A DNA stretch of 64,000 nucleotides from Microbacterium sp. SCN 70-27 (GTDB lineage: Bacteria; Actinomycetota; Actinomycetes; Actinomycetales; Microbacteriaceae): contig MEEK01000006.1 in NCBI GenBank assembly GCA_001724425.1, positions 53,654 through 117,653 on the forward strand. Reading direction: 5' to 3'. Positions 1 through 8,364 of this stretch are shown here, piece after piece. The number at the start of each line of letters is the position of its first letter. Position 1 is the stretch's first letter. A program made the translations under genes and the position numbers. The notes below the pieces were generated by a model that did no database searches, was not told where the DNA came from, and was given only the letters and a program-made list of their open reading frames with translations.

Positions 1-550
1 GGGGGAGGAACCCCGCCTTCTTGACGTTGCCCTTCCAGTTGCGGATGTCGAGCTCGCGGTGGCCGACGTTCAGGTCGCCGGTGATCAGTGCGTGCGCGCC
101 GAGCTGCTGCATCCGCGTCGTCATCGCGTCGAGGAAGGCGTACTTGGCGTCCTGCTTGGGTGTGCCGTCCTCGCCCGTGAACACGTACGCGCTCACGACG
201 GTGAGCGGGGTGCCCGAGACGTCGATGTCGGCTTCGACCCACCGCCCGCGCGAGTCGAGCGTCTCGTCGCCGAGCTCGATCCGCCAGATCTCGAGCGGCT
301 CCCGCGCCGCGATCGCGACCCCCGCCCGCCCCTTCGCCAGGGCCTCGTCTCCGACGATGTGCCACCCGGGGAGAGCGGCGGCGAGATCGGATGCCTCGGC
401 GCGCACCTCCTGCAGGGTGAGCACGTCGACGTCGGCGGCATCGAGCCACGCGTGCATGCCCTTGCGAGCGGCGGCGCGGATGCCGTTGACGTTGACGGAG
501 GCGATCCGAAGAGGCGTGGAAGGCGTGGGCGAGGAAGACGAGTCGGGCAC
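1..550 (-). CDS. xth: Exodeoxyribonuclease III (partial, 3' end cut by window edge)
   Basis: Class II AP endonuclease / 3'-5' exonuclease of the EEP (ExoIII) superfamily, acting in base-excision repair. The frame starts at GTG 550 and opens into LRIASVNVNGIRA, the family's first strand with the metal-binding Asn. It continues through LTLQEVRAE (metal-binding Glu) and TGDLNVGHRELDIRNWK (catalytic Asp-Leu-Asn segment). About 183 codons are present of a usual 255-270, so the C-terminal Asp-His pair lies outside the window. The GTG start is favoured because a TAGTGT hexamer lies 6 bases upstream. Identification is confident; only the missing C-terminus cannot be checked. Confidence 0.93.
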   Translation of the reverse strand, partial: MPDSSSSPTPSTPLRIASVNVNGIRAAARKGMHAWLDAADVDVLTLQEVRAEASDLAAALPGWHIVGDEALAKGRAGVAIAAREPLEIWRIELGDETLDSRGRWVEADIDVSGTPLTVVSAYVFTGEDGTPKQDAKYAFLDAMTTRMQQLGAHALITGDLNVGHRELDIRNWKGNVKKAGFLP

Positions 551-556
551 CGTCTC

Positions 557-562
557 ACACTA
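557..562 (-). promoter_or_regulatory. Leaderless-type -10 element of xth
   Basis: On the minus strand TAGTGT is followed by 6 bases and then the GTG start at 550. This TANNNT-6-start geometry recurs at more than a dozen genes here. It implies transcription beginning at the start codon. No -35 element is evident. Confidence 0.5.
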
Positions 563-614
563 ACGAGCGCGGACGACATCGCTGTCGCCCGCGCTCGCCG
601 TCCGATCGTGGGAT

Positions 615-3248
615 CTACTCGAAGGTCACGGCGACGGTGTCACCGTCGATCTCGTACTCTCCGCCCCAGTAGTTGATCGAGCGGGTGTCGTCCTCGGCGC
701 TCCAGTCGGTGAACATGGACTTCGACTGGTACGTCACTTCCATCTCACCGTCGGTGGCGGTGAAGGCGTTGTCGTAGGTCAGCTCCACGGTGGGGTAGGT
801 GACGACCTTCCAGACGACGTCCTTCGTCTCTCCCCACGCGTAGCTGGAGAACGGGCACCCCTTCGGCTCGAGGTCGGTGGAGGTCGCACAGGTGTCGATC
901 TTCTGGTTGACCTGCTTCTGGATCTCGTCGGTGAGGGCGGGCGTCGGGTGCATGTCGAGCGACAGCTGGGCACCGGAGGACCCGACGCGGACGGGTTCGG
1001 CGTCGAGCGTCATCCAGCGACTCTCCTTGCCGGCGACGGGGTAGACGCCCGGGTAGGCGATGAGCTCTGTTCCGCCCTGACCCGGGTCGATGTCGATGCC
1101 GGCGATCGATGCCTCGGAACCGGAGACGAACAGGTAGGTCTCCAGTCCGCTCGAGATACGCCAGTCATCGAAGAACAGGAACTTCGTTCCGCTGGAGACG
1201 AGCGAGATCGTCGCCGTCTCACGCTGTCCGTCGAGTTCGTAGCTGATCGCCATCACGGCCGACGTGTCGGAGACGGATGTGTCGGTGATCTGCACGTCCG
1301 TGATCGTCGCGTCGAGCTGGGCGTCGTTGCTGGACACGAGTGCCGTGCCGCCCGTGCTGTTGCGCGGCGTCTGCTCGAAGGCGGAGGCGAACCGCCCGTC
1401 GGCGATGTCTGCGAGGTAGGACTGTACGGCGGTATCCGGTGAGAAGACCGTGGCCTTCAGGATGCTCACCGCGACGGCACCCGCGCCACCCACGACGATC
1501 AGGGCACCGGCGACGCACGCGCCGATGATCAGACCTCGCTTGGCGGCAGGGCTGAGCGGCTTCGCCTCCGCAGGCGGGGTCGGCGGCGCGGCGACGCCGG
1601 CGACGTTCGCGGGGCCACCCATGCCCGGTGCGACCTGTCCCGCGGCGGTGGCGGCGGCGACGTCGGGGGCGGCGTACGGATACGTCGTCGTGCTCTGCCC
1701 GAATGCAGCGGATGCCCCGGCCGGTGCCGCCGTGGTCGGCGCACCCGTAGGGCTCGGTCCGAAGGCGATGCGCCCGAGAGCGGGTGCCGTGGCGATGAGC
1801 GTGGGCGCGACATAGCGCGCGAGCGTCTCGACGAGAGCACCCCACACGCCCGCCATGAGGAACGCCCACGCGACGGGAGCGACGCTCATGCTGAATCCCA
1901 TGCCGACGCCACCGATGCCGGCCGTGCCGGAGAACGTCCCCAGACCGAACGTGAAGCCGAACACGAGGGCTGCGACAGCCGTCGACACGGGCAGCACCCA
2001 TGCGCGCGCGATCGGGACGGGGAGGAAGCGGCGACGCTGCGCCACGGCGAGGGATGCCAGGAGGGCCGCGACGACGGCGAACACCGGCAGCAGCCAGATC
2101 CAGCCGTTCGGCGCGCTGGAGAGCGTGATCGTCTGCGAGCCGTCCATCAGGCCCGAACCGTTGGCGCCGACGCTGTAGCCGGCGAAGTGCGCGACAGCGA
2201 TGGTGGCGGAGGTGAGCACCCCGACGGCGGCGGGCCACGCAACCAGGCTGCCGTTGCCGATGACGAAGACGGCGATGAGCGAGATCGGCACGAAGATGAG
2301 CGTCAGTGCGACGAGGTAGTCGTAGAGGTCGCGGGTCCCCCAGCGGAAGTGCGCGGGAGTGGCGATGAGGGCGCGGAAGAAGCCACGGTTCTCGGCACGT
2401 GCGAGCCAGCGGCCGAAGGCGCTCGCGAGACCGATCGCGATGAGCGGGCCGAAGAAGCTCGCCACGCTGAGGCTCGACAGTTCCGCGCGACCGACCATCG
2501 GCACCGAGACCTGCTGGCGCCCGAGTATCGAAAGGACGAGAGTCAGGATCGCCGCAGCGAGTCCGGCGAGTCCGCTGAGCACCCAGAACTCCGTCCGGCC
2601 GGCGCTCCGGTGGGTGCGCTCCTGCCGGAACGACCACCACGCCGCCGCGAGGGAGCCCGCGAGGAACACGATGACCGGGACGAACGTGACGAGCATCGAG
2701 CCGCTGGCGCCCCCTCCGCCGATCGCTCCGCTGACGCCACCGAACAGGCCGAGCGCAGAGAGCCAGACGAGAACGGCGAAGACCGCGCCGTCGAGATTCG
2801 CCCCGCTGATGCCGCCCGATCCGCTGCCCGTGACGAGGGTGAGCGCGACGGTGAGCGCGATGACGACGAGTGTGCCCGCGATGGCGCCTCCGACACCGAT
2901 CGCACCACCGACGGCGGCCAGCCCCATCCGGGGCGGGTTCACCCATGCGGGTGCAGTCGCGGCAACGGCCGGGGGGACCGTGCCCGCAGGACCCGGCTGT
3001 CCGAGACCCGGCTGCCCAGGGAACGACTGGGCGGCGGCGGGCTGCGCGAGACCCGGCTGCGCGAGACCCGGCTGCGCAGGGCCCACCGGTGGAACACCGG
3101 CGGCCGCGTCAGCCTGGTAGGCGATCGGCAGGTCGGGAATCGGCGGCACGAGGGGTGCCGGCGGCACGGAGTCGGCCGTGCCGGGCGCAGGAACCCTGGG
3201 CTGGGGAGGGGTGTTCTCGGGCGTCGGCGGGTTGGTCTGATCAGTCAT
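615..3248 (-). CDS. Large polytopic membrane protein with Pro-rich N-terminus and exported C-terminal domain, unknown function
   Basis: 877 residues from ATG 3248 with a GGGGA ribosome site 8 bases upstream; an in-frame extension to 3530 is low-complexity and unlikely. Residues 1-105 are Pro/Ala/Gly/Gln-rich, with short GLAQP-type repeats. About 105-520 hold roughly ten hydrophobic segments. A Pro/Ala linker (about 520-565) leads to a final transmembrane helix near 571-593 (GLIIGACVAGALIVVGG). The last 275 residues look extracytoplasmic and begin with SPDTAVQSYLADIADGRFA, a start reminiscent of TcaA/DUF4878-type accessory domains. Two Cys near the C-terminus could form a disulfide. It is a single gene facing away from xth. 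I do not recognise the family; a sensor or envelope role is only inference. Confidence 0.75.
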   Translation of the reverse strand: MTDQTNPPTPENTPPQPRVPAPGTADSVPPAPLVPPIPDLPIAYQADAAAGVPPVGPAQPGLAQPGLAQPAAAQSFPGQPGLGQPGPAGTVPPAVAATAPAWVNPPRMGLAAVGGAIGVGGAIAGTLVVIALTVALTLVTGSGSGGISGANLDGAVFAVLVWLSALGLFGGVSGAIGGGGASGSMLVTFVPVIVFLAGSLAAAWWSFRQERTHRSAGRTEFWVLSGLAGLAAAILTLVLSILGRQQVSVPMVGRAELSSLSVASFFGPLIAIGLASAFGRWLARAENRGFFRALIATPAHFRWGTRDLYDYLVALTLIFVPISLIAVFVIGNGSLVAWPAAVGVLTSATIAVAHFAGYSVGANGSGLMDGSQTITLSSAPNGWIWLLPVFAVVAALLASLAVAQRRRFLPVPIARAWVLPVSTAVAALVFGFTFGLGTFSGTAGIGGVGMGFSMSVAPVAWAFLMAGVWGALVETLARYVAPTLIATAPALGRIAFGPSPTGAPTTAAPAGASAAFGQSTTTYPYAAPDVAAATAAGQVAPGMGGPANVAGVAAPPTPPAEAKPLSPAAKRGLIIGACVAGALIVVGGAGAVAVSILKATVFSPDTAVQSYLADIADGRFASAFEQTPRNSTGGTALVSSNDAQLDATITDVQITDTSVSDTSAVMAISYELDGQRETATISLVSSGTKFLFFDDWRISSGLETYLFVSGSEASIAGIDIDPGQGGTELIAYPGVYPVAGKESRWMTLDAEPVRVGSSGAQLSLDMHPTPALTDEIQKQVNQKIDTCATSTDLEPKGCPFSSYAWGETKDVVWKVVTYPTVELTYDNAFTATDGEMEVTYQSKSMFTDWSAEDDTRSINYWGGEYEIDGDTVAVTFE

Positions 3249-3356
3249 GTGTGCGTCCCCAAAGGCGTGAGTATCCGCTGGGTGAACGGATAGCGTTCTT
3301 CCAGCTGCCACCCAGCTTAGGACCCTGGGGCTTCCGTCCCGAATCCGCTGCCCTGC

Positions 3357-3398
3357 GGGGGCGGGGGCGGGGTCGGGGTCGGGGGCGGGGGCGGGGGA
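3357..3398 (+). repeat. G-run tract (GGGGGC-like repeats) in intergenic region
   Basis: Between the BrkB-like gene and the large membrane protein, the plus strand carries about eight consecutive runs of 4-5 G separated by single C or TC. The minus-strand transcript would be C-rich. The density is enough for a DNA G-quadruplex on the plus strand. The rest of the 181-bp gap (3249-3429) holds the 5' flank of the downstream gene, including TATCCG-N9-CGGATA (3272-3292), a possible small operator. Confidence 0.6.
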
Positions 3399-3429
3399 GT
3401 GCGCGGGACGGGAGAGGCGGCGCGCGGGC

Positions 3430-4602
3430 CTACCCGTCGTTCGAAGCGCCGGATGCCTGCACGCGGGCGAGCTCGTCCTCGGCGCGGCGGACCGCGAGAC
3501 TCGCCGCCGGGCGCGCCCACCACGCGGCATCCGCCCGCGCGATGCGCGCGTCGCGCACCCGCACCTGCGCGGCGAGCAGGAGTGCCTCCTGCTCGCGCCG
3601 GCGCCGCTCCTGCACGGTGGGTTCGACGATCGGGACGTCGGCGTCCTTCGCCGTGAGCGCGACCCACGACGCCGCCACGAGGATCACGATGCCGACGAGG
3701 CGGAACCAGAGGAGGAAGCCGATGATCACCGAGAACGTCGCGAGGAGGGGGTTCGTGGGCGTGTAGTAGAGGAGGACGCCCGTGCCGAGCTGCAGCACGA
3801 CGAGTGCGCCTCCGCCGAGCGCCGCACCGGGGAGGATGTAGCGCCAGCGCAGCGTCGTGCCGGTGAGGAAGCGGATGAGCGAGCCGAGGGCCGCGGCGTT
3901 GATCGCGAACGCGACGATGACGGATGCGACGCGACCGGCGATCCACAGCCAGCCGGTGTACCCGCCCCAGCCGAACAACTCGAAGAGCATCTCGACGAGG
4001 CCGGTCGCGACCCAGGCCAACAGGGCGCCCAGCACGAGGGCGAGGCCGAACGCGAGGGCCGCGAGGAAGTCGCGGGCCTTCAGCAGGACGTAATTCCGTG
4101 CGTCGAACGGCAGCCCGAAGATGTCGCGCACGGCGCGGCGCGTGAAGGTGACGAAGCCGATCGCGGTCCACAGGGCCGTGACGAACGCGACCGCACCGGT
4201 CAGCACGAGCGCGCCGCTGGAGGCGTGCGCGATCTCGGCGACGTCGTCGCGACTGACGAGACCGGCCCCTTCGGAGCCCCCGATGAGGCCGGGGATGTAG
4301 GAGTTGATGATCCGCACGAGGGCGTCGATGGCATCCGCGCTGCCACCCATCCAGAGGCCGACGATCGCGAACGCCGTGTAGATGACGGCGAAGATCGCGA
4401 ACAGCGACTGGTAGCTGATCGCCGCGGCGAGGAGGAACCCGTTGTTCTGCAGGAAGTGCCGCCACACCCGCACCGGGAACCAGGCCAGGGTCTTGCGGGT
4501 GATCGCCGTGGCGCGCTCGATGGGCTCATCGAGGCGCTCGCGCAGGGCGGAGTCCTCCCAGCGTGCGCGAAGACGCGCGGATGCCTCGTCGGGGTCGCTC
4601 AC
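3430..4602 (-). CDS. YihY/BrkB family inner-membrane protein
   Basis: 390-residue integral membrane protein of the YihY/BrkB family (once called ribonuclease BN). A cytoplasmic N-terminus of about 50 residues precedes LQNNGFLLAAAISYQSLFAI, the family signature in the first helix. Six hydrophobic segments follow up to about residue 320, then a charged Arg/Ala-rich tail of about 70 residues. The molecular function of the family is not established. The start is GTG 4602, supported by TAGTCT 6 bases upstream. It stands alone between sdhB and the large membrane protein, all on the minus strand. Confidence 0.9.
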   Translation of the reverse strand: MSDPDEASARLRARWEDSALRERLDEPIERATAITRKTLAWFPVRVWRHFLQNNGFLLAAAISYQSLFAIFAVIYTAFAIVGLWMGGSADAIDALVRIINSYIPGLIGGSEGAGLVSRDDVAEIAHASSGALVLTGAVAFVTALWTAIGFVTFTRRAVRDIFGLPFDARNYVLLKARDFLAALAFGLALVLGALLAWVATGLVEMLFELFGWGGYTGWLWIAGRVASVIVAFAINAAALGSLIRFLTGTTLRWRYILPGAALGGGALVVLQLGTGVLLYYTPTNPLLATFSVIIGFLLWFRLVGIVILVAASWVALTAKDADVPIVEPTVQERRRREQEALLLAAQVRVRDARIARADAAWWARPAASLAVRRAEDELARVQASGASNDG

Positions 4603-4608
4603 TGGATC

Positions 4609-4614
4609 AGACTA
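4609..4614 (-). promoter_or_regulatory. Leaderless-type -10 element of BrkB-like gene
   Basis: TAGTCT on the minus strand, 6 bases before the GTG at 4602. It supports that start codon and places the promoter in the sdhB downstream gap, so the gene is not simply read through from sdh. Confidence 0.5.
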
Positions 4615-4657
4615 TCGAGAGCGGGAGCCGTCGAATCAGGCCACCCGCCGGTCCGGA

Positions 4658-5413
4658 TCAGTGGCGGAGGATCGCCTGCTTGACCTCGGCGATCGCCTTC
4701 GTGACCTCGATGCCGCGGGGGCACGCCTCGGTGCAGTTGAAGGTCGTGCGGCAGCGCCACACGCCCTCCTTGTCGTTGAGGATGTCCAGGCGCGTGGTCG
4801 CCGCGTCGTCGCGCGAGTCGAAGATGAAGCGGTGCGCGTTGACGATGGCGGCGGGGCCGAAGTACTGGCCGTCGGTCCAGAACACGGGGCACGACGAGGT
4901 GCACGCGGCGCAGAGGATGCACTTCGTGGTGTCGTCGAAGATCTCGCGGTCGGCGATCGACTGGATGCGCTCCTTGCCGGGCTCCGGCTTGGAGTTCGCG
5001 ATGAGGAACGGCTGCACCTCGCGGTACGACGCGAAGAACGGCTCCATGTCGACGACGAGGTCCTTCTCCAGCGGCAGGCCCTTGATCGCCTCGACGTAGA
5101 TCGGCTTCGAGATGTCGAGGTCTTTGATGAGCGTCTTGCAGGCGAGGCGGTTCCGCCCGTTGATGCGCATGGCATCCGACCCGCAGATGCCGTGGGCGCA
5201 TGAGCGGCGGAAGGTCAGCGACCCGTCGACCTCCCACTTGATCTTGTGGAGTGCGTCGAGCACCCGGTCGGTGGGGTACAGCTCGACGTCGTAGTCGACC
5301 CAACGCGGCTCCGCGTCGACCTCGGGGTCGAAGCGGCGGATGTTGAACGTGACGAGGTAGGACTGGATGCCGGAGTCGCCGGCGACCGTGGTCTCTTCTG
5401 CGACGAGGGTCAT
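4658..5413 (-). CDS. sdhB: Succinate dehydrogenase iron-sulfur subunit
   Basis: 251-residue electron-transfer subunit of respiratory complex II, carrying electrons from SdhA FAD to quinone. The N-terminal ferredoxin-type domain has SCAHGICGSD (C72, C77) and C92 for the 2Fe-2S cluster; Asp80 replaces the usual third Cys, a substitution known in this family. The C-terminal domain has CILCAACTSSCPV and CTEACPRGI for the 4Fe-4S and 3Fe-4S clusters. Its ATG shares one base with the sdhA stop (TGATG), implying translational coupling. It is the last gene of sdhCDAB. Confidence 0.97.
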   Translation of the reverse strand: MTLVAEETTVAGDSGIQSYLVTFNIRRFDPEVDAEPRWVDYDVELYPTDRVLDALHKIKWEVDGSLTFRRSCAHGICGSDAMRINGRNRLACKTLIKDLDISKPIYVEAIKGLPLEKDLVVDMEPFFASYREVQPFLIANSKPEPGKERIQSIADREIFDDTTKCILCAACTSSCPVFWTDGQYFGPAAIVNAHRFIFDSRDDAATTRLDILNDKEGVWRCRTTFNCTEACPRGIEVTKAIAEVKQAILRH

Positions 5414-7239
5414 CAGTACTTCCTCTCCATCGGCGGGTAGTTGAGCTCGCCGGCCTCGTTCTTCGTGAAGACGACGGGCTTCCAGTCGAGCTTGATGTGG
5501 TCCTCGGGGTCGGGGGAGTGCGGGTCGCCCGTGAGGTACGCCATCGTGTGCTGCATGTACTGCGCGTCGTCGCGGTCCGGGTAGTCCTCGCGCATGTGGC
5601 CGCCGCGGCTCTCCTTGCGGTTGCGGGCGGCGTACGCGACGATCTCTGCGAGATCCAGCAGGAACCCGAGCTCGACGGCCTCGAGCAGGTCGGTGTTGAA
5701 CCGCTTTCCCTTGTCGTCGACGTGCACGTTCTTGTAGCGCTGGCGGAGGTCGTGGATCGTGCCCATGACGTTCGTCAGGGTGTCCTCAGTGCGGAAGACC
5801 TGGGCGTTGGCATCCATCTCGTCCTGGAGCTTCTTGCGCAGGACCGCGACACGCTCGGTGCCCTGGTTGTTCCGCAGTCCCTCGAGCATGTCGCGCACGG
5901 CGGCGGCGGGGTTCTCCGGCAGCGGCACGAACTCGGCCGTCTTGACGTACTCGACGGCGTTCCGGCCCGACCGCTTGCCGAAGACGTTGATGTCGAGGAG
6001 CGAGTTGGTGCCGAGGCGATTGGCGCCGTGCACCGACACGCACGCGCACTCGCCAGCGGCGTAAAGGCCCGGCACGATCGTCGTGTTGTCGGCGAGCACC
6101 TCGCCGTTGTTGTTGGTGGGGATGCCGCCCATCGCGTAGTGCGCCGTCGGCATGACCGGCACGGGCTCGGTCACGGGGTCGACGCCCAGGTACGTGCGCG
6201 CGAACTCCGTGATGTCGGGGAGCTTCGTCTCGAGGACCTCCGCGCCGAGGTGCGTGCAGTCGAGGTAGACGTAGTCCTTGTGGGGGCCGGCGCCGCGGCC
6301 CTCGAGGACCTCCTTGACCATGCAGCGCGCGACGATGTCGCGCGGGGCGAGGTCCTTGATCGTCGGTGCGTAGCGCTCCATGAAGCGCTCGCCCGAGGCG
6401 TTGCGGAGGATCGCGCCCTCACCGCGGGCGCCCTCCGTGAGAAGGATGCCGAGGCCGGCGAGGCCGGTCGGGTGGAACTGGAAGAACTCGATGTCCTCGA
6501 GCGGCAGACCCTTGCGCCACACGATGCCGACGCCGTCGCCCGTGAGCGTGTGCGCGTTGGAGGTGGTCTTGTAGATCTTGCCGAAGCCGCCGGTCGCGAA
6601 GATCACGGCCTTGGAGTGGAAGACGTGCAGGTCGCCGGTGGCGAGCTCGTACGCCACGACGCCCGCGACCTGGGTCGCGCCGTCGGCATCCTTCACCGTG
6701 ATGAGGTCGAGCGCGTAGTACTCGTTGAAGAAGTTGATGCCGAGCTTGACGCAGTTCTGGAAGAGCGTCTGCAGGATCATGTGGCCCGTGCGGTCGGCGG
6801 CGTAGCACGCGCGGCGCACGGGGGTCTTGCCGTGGTCGGCGGTGTGCCCGCCGAAGCGGCGCTGGTCGATCTTGCCCTCGGGGGTGCGGTTGAACGGCAG
6901 CCCCATGTTCTCGAGGTCGATGACGGCGTCGATCGCCTCCTTGGCGAGGATCTCCGCGGCATCCTGGTCGACGAGGTAGTCGCCGCCCTTGACGGTGTCG
7001 AAGGTGTGCCACTCCCACGAGTCCTCTTCGACGTTGGCGAGCGCGGCGGCCATGCCGCCCTGCGCGGCGCCCGTGTGCGAGCGCGTCGGGTAGAGCTTCG
7101 TGATGACGGCCGTCCGGGCGCCCGGGCCCGCTTCGATCGCGGCGCGCATGCCGGCGCCGCCCGCGCCGACGATGACGATGTCGAACTCGTGGTAATAGAC
7201 GCCGTCCTTGAGGACGGCTTCGGGGTGCTGAGTGCTCAC
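5413..7239 (-). CDS. sdhA: Succinate dehydrogenase flavoprotein subunit
   Basis: 608-residue catalytic subunit oxidising succinate to fumarate in the TCA cycle, on the cytoplasmic face of complex II. It has the Rossmann FAD motif [17 protein letters not shown] near the N-terminus and [11 protein letters not shown], whose His carries covalent FAD. Active-site segments include [18 protein letters not shown] and [20 protein letters not shown]. Length fits the SdhA family. It begins 28 bases after the sdhD stop and couples directly to sdhB. Confidence 0.98.
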   Translation of the reverse strand: MSTQHPEAVLKDGVYYHEFDIVIVGAGGAGMRAAIEAGPGARTAVITKLYPTRSHTGAAQGGMAAALANVEEDSWEWHTFDTVKGGDYLVDQDAAEILAKEAIDAVIDLENMGLPFNRTPEGKIDQRRFGGHTADHGKTPVRRACYAADRTGHMILQTLFQNCVKLGINFFNEYYALDLITVKDADGATQVAGVVAYELATGDLHVFHSKAVIFATGGFGKIYKTTSNAHTLTGDGVGIVWRKGLPLEDIEFFQFHPTGLAGLGILLTEGARGEGAILRNASGERFMERYAPTIKDLAPRDIVARCMVKEVLEGRGAGPHKDYVYLDCTHLGAEVLETKLPDITEFARTYLGVDPVTEPVPVMPTAHYAMGGIPTNNNGEVLADNTTIVPGLYAAGECACVSVHGANRLGTNSLLDINVFGKRSGRNAVEYVKTAEFVPLPENPAAAVRDMLEGLRNNQGTERVAVLRKKLQDEMDANAQVFRTEDTLTNVMGTIHDLRQRYKNVHVDDKGKRFNTDLLEAVELGFLLDLAEIVAYAARNRKESRGGHMREDYPDRDDAQYMQHTMAYLTGDPHSPDPEDHIKLDWKPVVFTKNEAGELNYPPMERKY

Positions 7240-7267
7240 GTGGGGATGCCTTGTCTTCTTCTTCGTC

Positions 7268-7735
7268 TTAGCGTGCCGCGCACTGCTGGATGAGCCAGTC
7301 GGTCGTCGAGTTCTCGACGCCGAGGCACGGGTCGAACGTGAAGACGACGAGCGTGCCGAGGAGGATCAGGAAACCGGCGGCGAGCCACAGGGCCCAGACG
7401 AGCACCTTCCGGGTGGTCGCGCCCGTGATGTAGTCGTTGACGATCGTGCGCATGCCGTTCGCGCCGTGGATGAGCGCGAGCCACAGCATGAGCACGTCCC
7501 ACCACTGCCAGAACGGGCTCGCGAACTTGCCGGCGACGAACGCGAAGTCGATGCCGTGGATTCCATCGCCGAGCATGAGGTTGACGAACAGGTGGCCGAA
7601 GATGAGCACCACGAGCACGACGCCCGAGATGCGCATGTACAGCCAGCCCCACTTCTCGAGGTTGGCGCCTCTCTTGCGGACGGCGCCGTCCGGGGTGCGC
7701 GGTGAGCGAGGTGCGGCGAGCGTGTCGGTGGACAT
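7268..7735 (-). CDS. sdhD: Succinate dehydrogenase hydrophobic membrane anchor subunit
   Basis: 155-residue membrane anchor of complex II with three predicted helices. They start near [19 protein letters not shown] (about residue 30), [20 protein letters not shown] (about 85) and [19 protein letters not shown] (about 112). Conserved His residues in helices 1 and 2 (GHLF, IHGANG) fit quinone or heme contacts. ATG 7735 overlaps the sdhC stop as TGATG. SdhC and SdhD names follow gene order and family likeness and could be swapped in other schemes. Confidence 0.9.
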   Translation of the reverse strand: MSTDTLAAPRSPRTPDGAVRKRGANLEKWGWLYMRISGVVLVVLIFGHLFVNLMLGDGIHGIDFAFVAGKFASPFWQWWDVLMLWLALIHGANGMRTIVNDYITGATTRKVLVWALWLAAGFLILLGTLVVFTFDPCLGVENSTTDWLIQQCAAR

Positions 7736-8169
7736 CAGTGACCCCCTCCGATGTTCGACAGGACGATCGGGATGTGACGAGCGGCGAAGCCGCCGACGGT
7801 GACGACCCACAGGCCCAGCACCCCCCACCACAGCTGGCGCTGGTGGCGCGTGGCCCACGGCCACAGGTCCACAGCGATGATGCGCAGGCCGTTGAAGGCG
7901 TGGTAGACGATCGCGGCGACGAGGGCCACCTCGCCGAAGCCCATGATCGGGTTCTTGTACGTGCCGATGACCGCGTTGTACGCCTCGGGGGAGAGGCGGA
8001 TGAGCGCGGTGTCGAGCACGTGCACGAGCAGGAAGAAGAAGATGGCGACGCCGGTGATGCGGTGCAGGACCCACGACCACATGCCCTCGTTGCCGCGGTA
8101 CAGCGTTCCGCGCGGGGTCTTGGACGTGGTCTGGGCTACCGACGGTGTGACACGTGCTGGTGCAGACAC
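7735..8169 (-). CDS. sdhC: Succinate dehydrogenase cytochrome b556 subunit
   Basis: 144-residue membrane subunit, first gene of sdhCDAB. I chose GTG 8169 because GGGAGG lies 7 bases upstream; the ATG 30 bases earlier lacks a ribosome site. The motif MWSWVLHRITGVAIFFFLLVH holds the family Ser/His/Arg quinone region, and a later helix has VYHAFNGLRIIAVDLW with the heme-ligand His. Three transmembrane helices are apparent. The upstream region, shared with divergent manC, carries an operator-like palindrome. Confidence 0.94.
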   Translation of the reverse strand: MSAPARVTPSVAQTTSKTPRGTLYRGNEGMWSWVLHRITGVAIFFFLLVHVLDTALIRLSPEAYNAVIGTYKNPIMGFGEVALVAAIVYHAFNGLRIIAVDLWPWATRHQRQLWWGVLGLWVVTVGGFAARHIPIVLSNIGGGH

Positions 8170-8243
8170 GCTCGTCCTCCCTTGGGTGATCGGCGCCACG
8201 TCGCGCCGGGGAGACCAGCTCGAAGCACACGGGACGCAGGTCC

Positions 8244-8249
8244 ATCCTA
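8244..8249 (-). promoter_or_regulatory. Possible -10 element of the sdhCDAB operon
   Basis: TAGGAT on the minus strand about 75 bases before the sdhC GTG; no clear -35. It is the best TANNNT match between sdhC and the 8289-8308 palindrome. Tentative. Confidence 0.3.
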
Positions 8250-8288
8250 AGTCGGACGGGAGACGCGGGCGACGAAGGCGACCCTAAC

Positions 8289-8308
8289 TTCTCTCGATAT
8301 CGAGAGAA
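8289..8308. promoter_or_regulatory. Perfect 20-bp palindrome, candidate operator between sdhC and manC
   Basis: TTCTCTCGATATCGAGAGAA reads identically on both strands. It lies in the 195-bp divergent gap, about 45-65 bases upstream of both the candidate sdh and manC -10 elements, which suits a dimeric regulator acting on one or both genes. The cognate regulator is not in the window. It is not terminator-like in position, since both flanking genes are transcribed away from it. Confidence 0.6.
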
Positions 8309-8310
8309 AT

Positions 8311-8330
8311 GAAGGAAGGGCCCTTCTTTC
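8311..8330. promoter_or_regulatory. Second near-perfect palindrome upstream of manC
   Basis: GAAGGAAGGG followed directly by CCCTTCTTTC, a 20-bp inverted repeat with one mismatch, two bases after the preceding palindrome. It lies roughly 23-42 bases before the manC -10 and could be a second regulator site overlapping the -35 region. Confidence 0.4.
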
Positions 8331-8352
8331 GGGGGTGGGCGGACCCGCCGGG

Positions 8353-8358
8353 TAGTCT
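8353..8358 (+). promoter_or_regulatory. Leaderless-type -10 element of manC
   Basis: TAGTCT followed by 6 bases and ATG 8365, the same geometry as at many other genes in this window. Confidence 0.5.
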
Positions 8359-8364
8359 CGAGGC

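Noticed and set aside
3249-3530. N-terminal extension of the large membrane protein up to 3530
   Set aside because: The added residues are translated G/C-tract low complexity, and a good ribosome site precedes ATG 3248.
4658-5413. sdhB as a broken iron-sulfur protein because the third 2Fe-2S Cys is Asp
   Set aside because: Asp at this position occurs in functional SdhB proteins, and all other ligands are intact.
5497-7293. Plus-strand open frame of 598 codons opposite sdhA
   Set aside because: It is a GC-rich shadow of a clearly identified gene, with Val/Arg/Glu-biased composition and no family motif.
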